A stretch of 64,000 nucleotides of DNA from Nonomuraea muscovyensis (GCF_014207745.1 NZ_JACHJB010000003.1:682001-746000); one strand, 5' to 3'. Positions 28,000-37,275 are shown, numbered from the stretch's first letter. Notes: generated by a model not told the origin, from the letters alone. Program-made: numbers and translations.

Positions 28000-29310
28000 A
28001 TGAACATCGTGATCAGGAACGGCGTCGTCGTCGACACCGAGCCGCAGCCCGTGGTGCTCGGGACGGTCGACGTGCGCGTCGAAGACGGCAGGATCGCCGA
28101 GGTCGGCCCCGGTCTGCGGGCCGCGCCGGACGCCGAGGTGATCGACGCCTCAGGGCGGATCGTGCTGCCCGGGTTCGTCGACACCCACCGGCACACCTGG
28201 CAGGCCGGCATCCGGGCGATCGACCCCGACATGACCATGGCCGGCTACCTCCAGCGGGTGCTCGGCGAGCTGGCTCCCGCCCACGGGCCGGAGGAGGTGT
28301 ACGCGGGCACGCTCGCCGGGGCCCTGGAGTGCCTCGACTCAGGCGTCACCACGCTGGTCGACTGGGCGAACGCGCAGTTCACCCGCGCCCACACCGACGC
28401 CGGGGTGCGAGCCCTGCGCGACTCCGGCATCAGGGCCCGCTTCGGCTACTGTCACGCGGGCGCGCCGGAGGACCTGCTGCGGCACGGGCGAGCCGTCCTC
28501 GAAGGCCACCTCGGCGGGCCCGGCCTGGTCGGCATGGTGGTCGCCGCGCTGGGGCCGGAGATCGTCGGTCCGGACCACGCGCTGGCCGAATGGCGCCTGG
28601 CGCGCGAGCTGGGCCTGCCGGTCACCGCCCACCTCGGGGGGTACGGCCCTGAGGGGGCCACCGCGGGGCTCGCGTTCCTGCGGGACAACGGCCTGCTGGC
28701 CACGCCCACCACGTTCGTGCACGCCAACCACTACGACGACGACCAGCTCAAGCTCATCGCCGACAGCGGCGGCGGCGTGTCCGTCTCGCCGATCGACGAG
28801 ATGACACTCGGCATCGGCTACCCGGTCACCGGCCGGGCGCTCGCCGCCGGCGCTCCCACCTCGCTCAGCGCCGACACGGTGACGTGCGCGCCGGGCGACA
28901 TGTTCAGCCAGATGCGGGCCGCGTTCACGCTGGAGCGCGGGCGGCCCGGCGGCGCGGGACTCGGCTTCACCACGCGCGACGCGCTGCGGCTGGCCACCAT
29001 CGACGGGGCACGGGTGGCCGGGCTCGCCGACGTGACCGGGTCGCTGCGCCCCGGCAAGCAGGCCGACCTCGTGCTGCTGCGGGCCGACACGCTCGGCATG
29101 GCCGCCGCGCACGACCCGATCGGGGCCGTCGTGCTCAACGCCGACACCAGCGCCGTGGACACCGTCCTCGTCGCCGGCCGGGTGGTCAAGCGCGACGGCC
29201 GGCTGCTGCGCGACGACCTGCCGGACGTCCTGGCCGCGCTCGCCGCCTCCGCCCGCGAGGTCACCGCCAGAACGGCCACCGCGGCAGGCTCCCGTCGTCG
29301 GCAGATCTGA
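28000..29310 (+). CDS. TrzA/AtzA-type amidohydrolase
   Basis: 436 residues. The metal-binding DTHRHTW follows GRIVLPGFV, and further ligands are in PVTAHLGG, TFVHANHYDD and SLSADTVTCAPGD. C-terminal GSLRPGKQADLVLL is typical of the superfamily. Members deaminate or dechlorinate nitrogen heterocycles (cytosine, guanine, S-adenosylhomocysteine, triazines); the substrate here cannot be assigned. It is divergent from, and probably controlled by, the MarR gene. Confidence 0.85.
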   Translation: MNIVIRNGVVVDTEPQPVVLGTVDVRVEDGRIAEVGPGLRAAPDAEVIDASGRIVLPGFVDTHRHTWQAGIRAIDPDMTMAGYLQRVLGELAPAHGPEEVYAGTLAGALECLDSGVTTLVDWANAQFTRAHTDAGVRALRDSGIRARFGYCHAGAPEDLLRHGRAVLEGHLGGPGLVGMVVAALGPEIVGPDHALAEWRLARELGLPVTAHLGGYGPEGATAGLAFLRDNGLLATPTTFVHANHYDDDQLKLIADSGGGVSVSPIDEMTLGIGYPVTGRALAAGAPTSLSADTVTCAPGDMFSQMRAAFTLERGRPGGAGLGFTTRDALRLATIDGARVAGLADVTGSLRPGKQADLVLLRADTLGMAAAHDPIGAVVLNADTSAVDTVLVAGRVVKRDGRLLRDDLPDVLAALAASAREVTARTATAAGSRRRQI

Positions 29311-29476
29311 GAGGAGCGTGTCGGCAGACTGAAAGATCTGCCTGCCCATCTGCGGGGTGTGCGCGGCGTCCGCCGGAGCGGGTGCTTGACCAGGGCGAGG
29401 CTGGGCAGTGACTCTCACCGGAGAGGTGAGCGGCAGGGACCGGTGGCCCCGTGCCTGGAGGAGTGGGGCGAACGAG

Positions 29477-30472
29477 ATGGCCGGCCTGAGCAAGCGGATC
29501 GAGGCGGCGAAGGCGTGGGGCCGTCGGCGGGTCGAGTACTGGCGGGTCCGGCGTCCCTCGGTCGACCACTGGATCCGGACCGTCCAGCGCTACCAGCTCC
29601 AGTCGGGTGACCGGCTGGCGGGCGCGGTGACCTACTTCGCCTTCCTGTCGTTCTTCCCGCTCATCGCGCTGGCCTACGCCCTGCTCGGCTACGTGCTGAG
29701 CAACGACCAGAGCGCGACGGAGGCGCTGAACAAGGCCGTCGCCGAGCAGGTGCCGGGCGTCGCGGACCGGCTCGACATCAACGCCATCGCCACGGCCAAG
29801 GCGACCGCCGGGATCATCGGTCTGCTCGGCCTGCTCTACGCCGGGCTGGGCGCCGTCGACGCGCTGCGCGGGGCGCTGCGCGAGATGTCGATGACCACGG
29901 CGCCGCCGCTCGACTTCGTCCGCGGCAAGCTGCGCGATCTGGCCTCGCTCGTCATGCTCGGGGCGGCGATGCTCGCCTCGGTGGTCGTGACGGGGTTCGC
30001 CACGCAGGCCACGGCCGTGGTGGCGAGGTTCCTCGGGCTGGGCGACACGCCGGTGAACGTGGCCCTGCTGTTCCTCGCCGGCCTCGGGGCGAGCCTGGCG
30101 GCCGACTGGCTGCTCTTCGTGATCGTGCTGGGCTGGGTGGCGCGGCCGACGCAGCCGTTCCGGGTCATCGCCAAGGGGGCGCTGCTCGGGGCGGTCGGGT
30201 TCGGGGCGCTCAAGCAGCTCGCCGGCCTGCTGCTGGGGGCGACGCTCAGCAACCCGCTCTACGGCACGTTCGCGGTGATCGTCGGGCTGCTGCTGTGGAT
30301 CAACCTCTCGGCCCGGCTCGTCATGTACGTGGCCTCGTGGACGGCGACGGCGGGGTACTCCCCGCCGCCCTCGCCCTCGCCCATCCCCTCCAACGGCGTG
30401 GCCGCCGAGCCCGCGGAGCCCGCCGAGGGCGCGCCGGCCGCCCGGTCACTCCCCGAGGGCACGGGGGCGTGA
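29477..30472 (+). CDS. YihY/BrkB-family membrane protein
   Basis: About 331 residues. LAGAVTYFAFLSFFPLIALAY is the family signature near residue 55; five further hydrophobic segments follow, ending with FAVIVGLLLWINLSARLVMY. The C-terminus is Pro/Ala-rich and cytoplasmic. The family was once called ribonuclease BN; its function is uncertain. The ATG at 29477 (GGAGGAG 12 nt upstream) is preferred, but GTG 29408 is possible. The 3' end overlaps the convergent carboxypeptidase gene by 27 bp. Confidence 0.82.
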   Translation: MAGLSKRIEAAKAWGRRRVEYWRVRRPSVDHWIRTVQRYQLQSGDRLAGAVTYFAFLSFFPLIALAYALLGYVLSNDQSATEALNKAVAEQVPGVADRLDINAIATAKATAGIIGLLGLLYAGLGAVDALRGALREMSMTTAPPLDFVRGKLRDLASLVMLGAAMLASVVVTGFATQATAVVARFLGLGDTPVNVALLFLAGLGASLAADWLLFVIVLGWVARPTQPFRVIAKGALLGAVGFGALKQLAGLLLGATLSNPLYGTFAVIVGLLLWINLSARLVMYVASWTATAGYSPPPSPSPIPSNGVAAEPAEPAEGAPAARSLPEGTGA

Positions 30473-31570
30473 GCCGCGCCGGCGGCGCAGCCCGTAGCCG
30501 AGCCAGACCAGCCCGAACAGCAGCCCCAGGCCGATCACGACGATGCCCACCGTGCGGCTGGTGTCGGTCTGCTTGGCCGCGGCCGCCTCAAGCAGCGGCG
30601 CCGGGGCCGCGACGCCGGCCGAGGGCGACGGCGTGGCCGTGACCTGCTGCTGCACCGGCGCCTCGGCCGGGAGCGGATCGACCAGCCGGCCCACGGGCGT
30701 GACCTTGCCCCGGGCGGCGAACCCCCAGTCGAGGAGCTGGGCCACCTCCTCCCAGAAGTAGCCCTCGTGCCGCATGATGGCCACGATGATCGTGTGGCCG
30801 CCGCGGGAGGCCGCTCCGACGAAGCTGGCCCGCGCCTTGGTGGTCCAGCCGTTCTTGACGCCGATCATGCCGTCGTAGCGCCACAGCAGTTTGTTGTGGT
30901 TGCTGATCTCGTAGTACTTCTTCGGCGCCGGGAACTTGGCGACCTTCGTGCCGACGTAGCGGCGGAACGAGGGGTCGGCCAGCCCGGCCCGCGCGATCAG
31001 CGCCAGGTCGTAGGCCGAGCTGCTCTGCCCCGGCTTGTCGAGCCCGCTCGGCGTCTTGGCCACGGTGTCGTTGGCCTGCAGCCGCCGGGCCGCGGTGTTC
31101 ATGTCCTGCAGCGTCTTGGCCAGGCCGCCGTTGGCCTCGGCCAGCGCCATGGCGGCGTCGTTGCCGGACGACATCATCAGCGCCTTCATCAGGTCGTCGA
31201 CCTTGTAGATCGGTTTGGTCGTCAGGCCGACGGCGCTGCCTTCCTGGTTGACGGCGTTGCTGCTCGGCTTGACCGCGAGGTCCTTGTCGAGCAGCGGGAT
31301 GAGCGTGACCGCGGTCAGCATCTTGAGCGTGCTGGCCGGACGGTATCGGCCGTGGGCGTCCTTGGCCGCGAGCACCTCGCCCGTCTCGGCGTCGGCGATG
31401 ACGAACGAGGTCGCCTTCGACTTCGGTGGCGCCTTGACACCGTCGGGGCGTACCAGGCCGCGGCTGCCGAGCTGCTCGCCTCCCACCGGCGGAGTCGGCG
31501 AGGCGTGTGCGGTCCCGGTGAGTGCGACCGCCGTGAGGAGTGCCGTCACCGGCAGGAGTCTTTTCCACAT
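30446..31570 (-). CDS. D-alanyl-D-alanine carboxypeptidase (class C low-mass PBP)
   Basis: 374 residues. A signal peptide (residues 1-24, ends AHA-S) is followed by the penicillin-binding motifs Ser80-Thr-Leu-Lys83, Ser135-Gly-Asn137 and KNG in GMIGVKNGWTTKA. A Pro/Ala stalk and a C-terminal membrane helix (VGIVVIGLGLLFGLVWLGYGL) with an Arg-rich tail anchor it. It trims the terminal D-Ala of peptidoglycan stem peptides. It is divergent from a SCO4848-type gene, an arrangement I recall from Streptomyces. Confidence 0.92.
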   Translation of the reverse strand: MWKRLLPVTALLTAVALTGTAHASPTPPVGGEQLGSRGLVRPDGVKAPPKSKATSFVIADAETGEVLAAKDAHGRYRPASTLKMLTAVTLIPLLDKDLAVKPSSNAVNQEGSAVGLTTKPIYKVDDLMKALMMSSGNDAAMALAEANGGLAKTLQDMNTAARRLQANDTVAKTPSGLDKPGQSSSAYDLALIARAGLADPSFRRYVGTKVAKFPAPKKYYEISNHNKLLWRYDGMIGVKNGWTTKARASFVGAASRGGHTIIVAIMRHEGYFWEEVAQLLDWGFAARGKVTPVGRLVDPLPAEAPVQQQVTATPSPSAGVAAPAPLLEAAAAKQTDTSRTVGIVVIGLGLLFGLVWLGYGLRRRRGSRPRALGE

Positions 31571-31653
31571 GGCGATCTCAGCGTAGCTTCGAGTTCTTCC
31601 ACATGTGCCGACACATCCCCAGAAGCTCCGGCCTCGATACTGGAGGGGTGATG

Positions 31654-31857
31654 ATGTCGCGAAAGATCGCCGGATTCCTCATGATGCTCGGCGTGTTCAT
31701 GATTTTCGAGTGGGTGAACCTGGGGTTTAACCTGGCCGACGGTCACCCGACGAGCTTCTACGTGGTGCACGGTGTCCTGATCGCCGTCAACCTCGTGCTC
31801 GGCGCCGTGCTGGGCGTCATCGGCTGGAGGGCGTTCCGCAGAGCGCGAGGCGAGTGA
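31654..31857 (+). CDS. SCO4848-family small membrane protein
   Basis: 67 residues with two membrane helices (KIAGFLMMLGVFMIFEWVNL and FYVVHGVLIAVNLVLGAVLGVIG). Size, topology and position beside the D,D-carboxypeptidase fit the SCO4848 family. GGAGG at 31642-31646 gives 7-nt spacing to ATG 31654; ATG 31651 is the alternative. The last 41 bp overlap the convergent ATP-grasp gene. Confidence 0.75.
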   Translation: MSRKIAGFLMMLGVFMIFEWVNLGFNLADGHPTSFYVVHGVLIAVNLVLGAVLGVIGWRAFRRARGE

Positions 31858-33220
31858 TCCGGTACAGCTCGTCGGCCTCCTCGCGGGTGTCGCCGATCGA
31901 GGTGAAGCCCAGCTTGCCGTGCTCGGGGATCGCGCCGAGCAGGTGGAGGACGTTCCCGGTCCGGCGGGCGGTGTCGAAGCCGAGGCCCAGCCGCTCGACC
32001 ATCCGCACGACCTCGCCCGGCGAGCGCCCGCGCAGGCACGCGGCGGCGCAGTTGTCGGTCGCGGTGTAGTACTTGGGCTGGTCGCCGACCATGAGCAGCC
32101 CGGTGCCCGGGTCGTAGGTGGCGCCGGTGGTCAGCAGCGCCGCGCCGAACGGATGGGTGGTGCCGCCGATGCGCAGGTTGATCTCGCACAGCAGGGCCGC
32201 GTACCCGGCGTCGGTCTTCAGGGCGAAGAAGTCCATCCCGAACAGCCCGACCACGCCCCGCTCCGCCATGATGCGGGCGATGCCCTCGGCCGACGCCCCG
32301 ACCTCGGCCCGGTACTCCGGGGCGGCGGGGAACGTGCAGCCCTGGTACACGTCGTTGTTGGCGCCGCCGAGCACCTGGTCGTGGGTGGCGACGACGTCGT
32401 AGGTGCCGCCGGGGGTGATCCTGGCCAGCGCGCTCGGGAAGTACAGCGGCCGGTGCTCGATGAACTCCTCGACCACCGCGCCCCGCTCGACGATCTTGGC
32501 GCTGAAGGTGTCCCAGGTCTCGCCCGCGGCCGAGAAGCTGACGGCCGAGCGGCCGTTCTTGCTGACGATCGCGTTGCCGAGGCCGGAGTAGCCGTCGTTC
32601 AGCTTGACCATGACCCGCTCGCCGGGCAGTGCGTCGATCGCGTCCTGGATCTCGGCCGCCGTGCGCAGGTCGCCGAAGCCGCGCGCCATCGGCACGCCCG
32701 CCTCCTGGCCGACCTCGCGCGCTCCGCTCTTGGAGCCGTAGTGCGCCAGCGACGTGGCCGGTCCGTAGATGGGGACGCCGAGTAGCGAGGCCAGTTCCTC
32801 CTCCAGTTCGCTCAGCACGAACGGGACCATCCACGCGTCGCCGTCCACGGCCTGCCGGACCCGCTCGATGGCGTCGGGCCGTGACAGCAGGGTCCTGGTC
32901 AGCGGCTGCGAGCAGGGATCGTCGAGGCTGATGAGCGTGAGCCGCTTGGCGGCGTCGTCCGGGTCGGGCAGGAACCCGAAGTAGTAGTCGACGATGTCGC
33001 GGTCGATCGGCGCGGAGGACAGGTAGACCACCCTGACCGCCGGCTCGCGCAGCGTGAGGAGGAGGAACAGGAGTCGCTCCTCGTAGCACCTCGCCCCGGT
33101 GATGCGGCGGAGCTCGTCCTGCGGCAGGGAGAGCGAGGGCACGACCACCAGGGTCCCCTCGCTCGGCTCGAAGATGCTTAACTGTGCATACTTCTCCCCG
33201 AACGGGATTTTAGTGATCAT
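31817..33220 (-). CDS. PGM1-like ATP-grasp peptide ligase
   Basis: About 467 residues. An N-terminal pre-ATP-grasp region (RLLFLLLTLREPAVRVVYLSS) precedes the ATP-grasp core: GERVMVKLNDGYSGLGNAIV for nucleotide binding, VVEEFIEH, GMDFFALKTD and LLCEINLRIGGTTHPF with the Mg-binding Glu/Asn. The C-terminal segment GNVLHLLGAIPEHGKLGFTS resembles the extra domain of the pheganomycin ligase PGM1. Such enzymes join amino-acid-like acids to peptide amines. The partner here is unknown. The start at 33220 lacks a ribosome-binding site, and ATG 33343 is in frame. A TTA codon lies near the start (33179-33181). Confidence 0.78.
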   Translation of the reverse strand: MITKIPFGEKYAQLSIFEPSEGTLVVVPSLSLPQDELRRITGARCYEERLLFLLLTLREPAVRVVYLSSAPIDRDIVDYYFGFLPDPDDAAKRLTLISLDDPCSQPLTRTLLSRPDAIERVRQAVDGDAWMVPFVLSELEEELASLLGVPIYGPATSLAHYGSKSGAREVGQEAGVPMARGFGDLRTAAEIQDAIDALPGERVMVKLNDGYSGLGNAIVSKNGRSAVSFSAAGETWDTFSAKIVERGAVVEEFIEHRPLYFPSALARITPGGTYDVVATHDQVLGGANNDVYQGCTFPAAPEYRAEVGASAEGIARIMAERGVVGLFGMDFFALKTDAGYAALLCEINLRIGGTTHPFGAALLTTGATYDPGTGLLMVGDQPKYYTATDNCAAACLRGRSPGEVVRMVERLGLGFDTARRTGNVLHLLGAIPEHGKLGFTSIGDTREEADELYRITRLALCGTPSSR

Positions 33221-33739
33221 ATGGCGAGTGAAACACGCATACTTCGCGAACGCAGCAAGCGCCGCAGTATGATCGCCATGCCGTAAGGTGACAGGATTCG
33301 GAATCGGCCACCACGTTTGGGACCGGCGCCATGGGGTCACCATCTAATGATCCGTTGTGACTATTTCCGGGCCAGTCGGCCGTCACTCCCTGTGATGACC
33401 CGGGGTTACGGGCATGCCGTCGGCTAACTTTTGGTGTAGTTGTCCGCGGGGAGGCTCGCGGGAGCGATAAAGTCGAAGACATCGCCATCGGGCTCACGGC
33501 CACCCGCCGAGATCCCGGGCTGCAGCGGTCGAGCTCCGTCCGGAGACCTGAGACCGCGCCCGTGCTGACGATCCCCGGCACCGAGACCCAGGGGTTCGGC
33601 GTGCGATTCGCCGGGCCGCTGCCCTGACCGGACAGTGGCCACAGTGAGCCGAGTGACGGGACGACAAGGATATTTGACGATATAGGCCGTGCTTCTCAGG
33701 GCAGTACACATCGCACGGCACGGGACGGGACGGTGACTG
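33221..33739. other. Divergent intergenic region upstream of the ATP-grasp and M20D genes
   Basis: 519 bp with clearly lower GC than its flanks, as expected for promoters. On the minus strand a 40-codon ORF (33210-33332, five Cys) overlaps the ligase start. On the plus strand the frame ending FGVRFAGPLP near 33627 has no start codon until a GTG at 33562. Nothing here is a convincing gene. Confidence 0.5.
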
Positions 33740-34969
33740 ATGCGGGGACGTGAGCTGCGAGGCGAACTCGACGCGTTCCTGGCGGAGACGGAGCGGGATC
33801 TGGTGGCGTTCCGGCGCGACCTGCATATGTATCCTGAACTGGGCTTCGCCGAATACCGCACGACCCAGCGGATCGTCGAGCGGCTCACCGCCGCCGGGCT
33901 GGCCCCCTCCGTGCTCCCGCGCGGCACCGGCATCATCTGCGACGTGGGCAGCGGCGACGGTCCGACGGTGGCGCTGCGCGCCGACATCGACGCGCTCCCC
34001 CTGCAGGACGAGAAGGACGCGGCCTACCGCTCCACGGTCCCCGGGGCCTGCCACGCCTGCGGTCACGACGTGCACACCACGATCCTGCTCGGCACCTCCC
34101 TCTTCCTCGCCCAGCAGGCCGCCGCCGGCCTCCTGCCCGGCCGGGTCCGCCTCATCTTCCAGCCCGCCGAGGAGTTGCCCGGCGGCGCGCTCGAGGTCAT
34201 GGCGCAGGGCGGCATCAGCGGCGTCGACCGCATCTTCGGCCTCCACTGCGACCCCCGGCTCGACGTCGGCCAGGTCGGGCTCAAGCCGGGCCCCATCACC
34301 TCAGCCTGCGACCGGCTCGCCGTCCGCGTGTCCGGCCCGGGCGGTCACACCGCCAGGCCGCACCTGACGGCCGACCTCGTCTTCGCCCTGGCCAAGATCC
34401 TCACCGAGCTGCCCGCCGCCCTGTCGCGCCGCATCGACCCGCGCAGCTCGCTCAGTCTCGTCTGGGGCCGCGTCGAGGCCGGCTCCGCCGCCAACGCCAT
34501 CCCCGACGACGGCATCGCCGAGGGCACCGTCCGCTGCCTCGACGAGAACGCCTGGCACGTCGCCCCCGACCTCATCAAGTCGCTCCTGGAGTCGGTCGCC
34601 GGGGCCTACGGGGTCGAGGCCGAGATGGAGTACACCCGCGGCGTGCCGCCGGTGGTCAACGACGAGATGAGCGTCGAGATGCTGGCGGAGGCGGCGCAGC
34701 GCGCCCTCGGCGCCGGCTCGGTCGCCCCCACCCAGCAGTCGCTCGGCGGCGAGGACTTCGCCTGGTACCTGGAGTCCATCCCCGGCGCCTTCGCCCGGCT
34801 CGGCACCCGGTCGCCGGGCGGGCGGACGTACGACATCCACCAGGGCACCTTCGACGTCGACGAGGAGGCGATCGGCATGGGCGTCCGGCTCATGGCGGCC
34901 ACCGCCCTGACCGCCCTGTGGGAGTCCCGGCCGGTCACGGCCACGGACCCGATCACGACACTCGCGTAG
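33740..34969 (+). CDS. M20D-family amidohydrolase
   Basis: 409 residues. RRDLHMYPELGFAEYRTTQ, ALRADIDALPLQD, the metal motif CHACGHDVHTT, FQPAEE and GGEDFAWYLESIPGAFARLG define the HipO/AbgB-like M20D family. These hydrolyse N-acyl amino acids or small amides. The gene resembles the AmiA/AmiB group that sits near nucleoside salvage genes in mycobacteria (recollection). The weak site GGACGGTGA precedes the ATG. Confidence 0.9.
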   Translation: MRGRELRGELDAFLAETERDLVAFRRDLHMYPELGFAEYRTTQRIVERLTAAGLAPSVLPRGTGIICDVGSGDGPTVALRADIDALPLQDEKDAAYRSTVPGACHACGHDVHTTILLGTSLFLAQQAAAGLLPGRVRLIFQPAEELPGGALEVMAQGGISGVDRIFGLHCDPRLDVGQVGLKPGPITSACDRLAVRVSGPGGHTARPHLTADLVFALAKILTELPAALSRRIDPRSSLSLVWGRVEAGSAANAIPDDGIAEGTVRCLDENAWHVAPDLIKSLLESVAGAYGVEAEMEYTRGVPPVVNDEMSVEMLAEAAQRALGAGSVAPTQQSLGGEDFAWYLESIPGAFARLGTRSPGGRTYDIHQGTFDVDEEAIGMGVRLMAATALTALWESRPVTATDPITTLA

Positions 34970-35001
34970 ACCGTCCCGGTGGCGTGCCACCGGAAGCCTG
35001 A

Positions 35002-35037
35002 CCAGGGGCCCGGCTGCTCGCGCGGCCGGGCCCCTGG
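35002..35037. terminator. Bidirectional terminator
   Basis: A perfect 12-bp stem CCAGGGGCCCGG / CCGGGCCCCTGG with a 12-nt loop, between the convergent M20D and S15 genes. A second perfect hairpin, CCGGTGGC-GT-GCCACCGG, lies just upstream at 34976-34993. Confidence 0.85.
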
Positions 35038-35087
35038 CGTGTTCCGCAGGAGGGGACCCACGCCGTCCGCACACCATGCCGGGGGTG

Positions 35088-36974
35088 TCAGAGGAGGTGG
35101 CCGACGGTGAGGGGAAGGGTGAGGGAGGAGCGGGCCGGTGAGACGGTGATCTTGGTGCCCTCCGGGTAGCGGAGCGTGTAGTCCCGGTCCGTGGACAGGA
35201 TCACCAGCCCGAGCCGGTGACCCTTCTTGAAGACGTGGTCCGTCGGCTGGAGGTCCCAGGTGAAGGTGTGTTCGCGGCCCGGCCGGACGGGGTCGGTGCG
35301 GTCGGGGCGCTGGCGGTTGCGGACGTCGAGCCAGCCGCGGGTGACGATCTTGTACGGGGTCTCGGCGGTGGCCAGGCGGCGCAGGGCGGTGCAGCCGGTG
35401 TCGCCGGGGACCCCCTGGCCGTAGCAGAGAGTCTCGCCGGTGGCGACGAGGGCGCCGGTCGGGCGGACGTCCGTGCCGTAGTCCACCAGGAGCGCCGTCA
35501 GGTACGGCGACGCCCCGTCACGCAGCGAGGCCCGTACGGTCACCGCGGGCGTGCCGGAGACGCGGACGTCGGAGGGGAGGGCGGTGGTGAGGTAGGCCAG
35601 GCGGTGGGGATCCGGGGCGGGTGCCGACTCGGCCAGCTGCTCGGCGGTGCGGGTCTTCTGGTCCGCGAACGACTCCCGGGACGAGAGCGGGCGGGGGAGC
35701 AGGCCGAGCGAGGCGCCGGCGCCGAGCCGGAGGCGGATCGGCCGGGTGCCCGGGACGGGCCACGAGCGGTGCCGCTCCCACGTGCCGGGCGCCGTCTCGA
35801 CGTCCGCCTGCGGCTCGCGCATGACGCCGCTGTCGATGCCGTGCAGCCAGTGGTCGAACCACCCGTGCAACTGGCGCAGCCACTCGGCGGTGCGCAGGCT
35901 GAAGGGGTTCATGTGGGTGCCCTGGTGCAGCCAGAGCTTGCGCGGCACCCGCTGCTCGGCCAGGGCGTACCACCACTGGGCGAACTGCTTGGTCTTGACG
36001 TTCCAGTCGTTGAGCCCGTGCACCACGAAGACGGCGGCCTTCACCCTGCGGACGTCGTTGAGGTAGTTGCGGGCGTCCCAGAAGGAGCTGTAGTCGCCGG
36101 TGATGCGGTCCTGCGCGGCCGTGAGGTGCTCGATGACCGGGGCGCACACCCGCTCGCCGTCGGCGCGGGTCAGCACGTACTTGGCCAGCACGTCGGCGTC
36201 CTCGCCCTGGAAGCCACCCGGCGCCACCACGCCGCCGTTGGCCCGGTAGTAGTCGTACCAGGAGGAGATCGCCGCGATCGGCACGATCGTCTCCAGGCCC
36301 TCGACGCCGGTGGCGGCGACGGCGTTGGGCAGGGTGCCGTTGTAGGAGACGCCGATCATGCCGACCTTGCCGGTGGACCAGGCGGCGGTGACCGGCTCGC
36401 CCTCGGCGGTGAAGCCGTTGGCGCGGCCGTTCAGCCAGTCGATCGCGGCCTTGGGGCCCGCGGTCTCGTTGCGGTCGCCGGTGGTGGGGCAGCCGGTGGC
36501 GCGTCCGCTGCCGAGGTTCTCCACGAGGGCGATCGCGTAGCCGCGCGGCACGAAGTAGTTGTCGTAGTACCCGTCGAACGGCTCGGGGAGGAGCTTCTGC
36601 CCGGCGAGGGAACGCAGGCCGGGCAGCGGGTTGCCGTGCTCGTCGACGTCCACGACGTGGTTGACGACGTCGTTGCCGCCCGCGTAGTACGGGCTCGCCT
36701 CCATGATCACGGGGACCTTGAGCCCCTGCTCGGTCTCCTTGGGGCGCAGGACGTCCACGGCGACGCGGTCGGGACGGCCGTCGCCGTCGCTGTCGGTTCC
36801 GGCCACCTCGACGTAGACCGTCTGCCTGACGGCTTCGGCCCGGGAGAAGACCGGCTGGGTGGCGTTGTCCGCCACCTTGATCGCCGGCACGTCGGCGCGC
36901 GCGGGCGCCGTCGCGGTCAGCGTGAGGACGAGCGCCGCGACCAGCGGTACGGCGAGGACCTTGCGAGGATGCAT
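35088..36974 (-). CDS. Secreted Xaa-Pro dipeptidyl-peptidase (S15 family)
   Basis: 628 residues. A signal peptide ending ARA-D lies at residues 1-27. The catalytic triad of the X-Pro peptidase fold appears as GVSYNG (Ser), GLNDWNV (Asp) and HQGTHMNP (His). The C-terminal ~200 residues form the jelly-roll domain of X-Pro dipeptidyl-peptidases. It cleaves Xaa-Pro dipeptides from peptides outside the cell. ATG 36974 has GGAG at short spacing; a GTG at 36998 is less likely. It is divergent from the nucleoside importer operon. Confidence 0.9.
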   Translation of the reverse strand: MHPRKVLAVPLVAALVLTLTATAPARADVPAIKVADNATQPVFSRAEAVRQTVYVEVAGTDSDGDGRPDRVAVDVLRPKETEQGLKVPVIMEASPYYAGGNDVVNHVVDVDEHGNPLPGLRSLAGQKLLPEPFDGYYDNYFVPRGYAIALVENLGSGRATGCPTTGDRNETAGPKAAIDWLNGRANGFTAEGEPVTAAWSTGKVGMIGVSYNGTLPNAVAATGVEGLETIVPIAAISSWYDYYRANGGVVAPGGFQGEDADVLAKYVLTRADGERVCAPVIEHLTAAQDRITGDYSSFWDARNYLNDVRRVKAAVFVVHGLNDWNVKTKQFAQWWYALAEQRVPRKLWLHQGTHMNPFSLRTAEWLRQLHGWFDHWLHGIDSGVMREPQADVETAPGTWERHRSWPVPGTRPIRLRLGAGASLGLLPRPLSSRESFADQKTRTAEQLAESAPAPDPHRLAYLTTALPSDVRVSGTPAVTVRASLRDGASPYLTALLVDYGTDVRPTGALVATGETLCYGQGVPGDTGCTALRRLATAETPYKIVTRGWLDVRNRQRPDRTDPVRPGREHTFTWDLQPTDHVFKKGHRLGLVILSTDRDYTLRYPEGTKITVSPARSSLTLPLTVGHLL

Positions 36975-37172
36975 GCGATCTCCACAGGAGAGCTCCACAC
37001 GAAAAATCGGTCTATGACGGGAATCTCTGTCATGATCGCCGCCCCGGCAAGGGTCCCTCCGGGGTCAACCTCGGGAGATCTTTCCGGGCGCGACCCCGTC
37101 GGCCCACCCCAGGGTCAGGTCACGGACGCGACTGATGTCGATAACGGAGCGGTTTCGACACTGTGTGCCGGT

Positions 37173-37201
37173 TTGGACCGCCCTGGGCAACCAACTATCT
37201 T
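37173..37201 (+). promoter_or_regulatory. Candidate promoter of the nucleoside importer operon
   Basis: TTGGAC (37173-37178), a 17-bp spacer and TATCTT (37196-37201) lie 75 bp before the TTG start. This is the best sigma-70-like match in the 301-bp divergent region 36975-37275. That region also has an inverted repeat ATGAC-N10-GTCAT (37014-37033), a possible operator. Confidence 0.55.
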
Positions 37202-37275
37202 CCGTGCAGGGTTGCCGTACTTTTCTTCGCGCCTGCGATGAAGTCTGACGGCGGGGAAAATGGAAGGGAGTCGAC

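Noticed and set aside
33361..33627. A plus-strand frame ending FGVRFAGPLP before the M20D gene
   Set aside because: It has no ATG, GTG or TTG before a GTG at 33562, leaving only a 21-codon piece without a ribosome-binding site.
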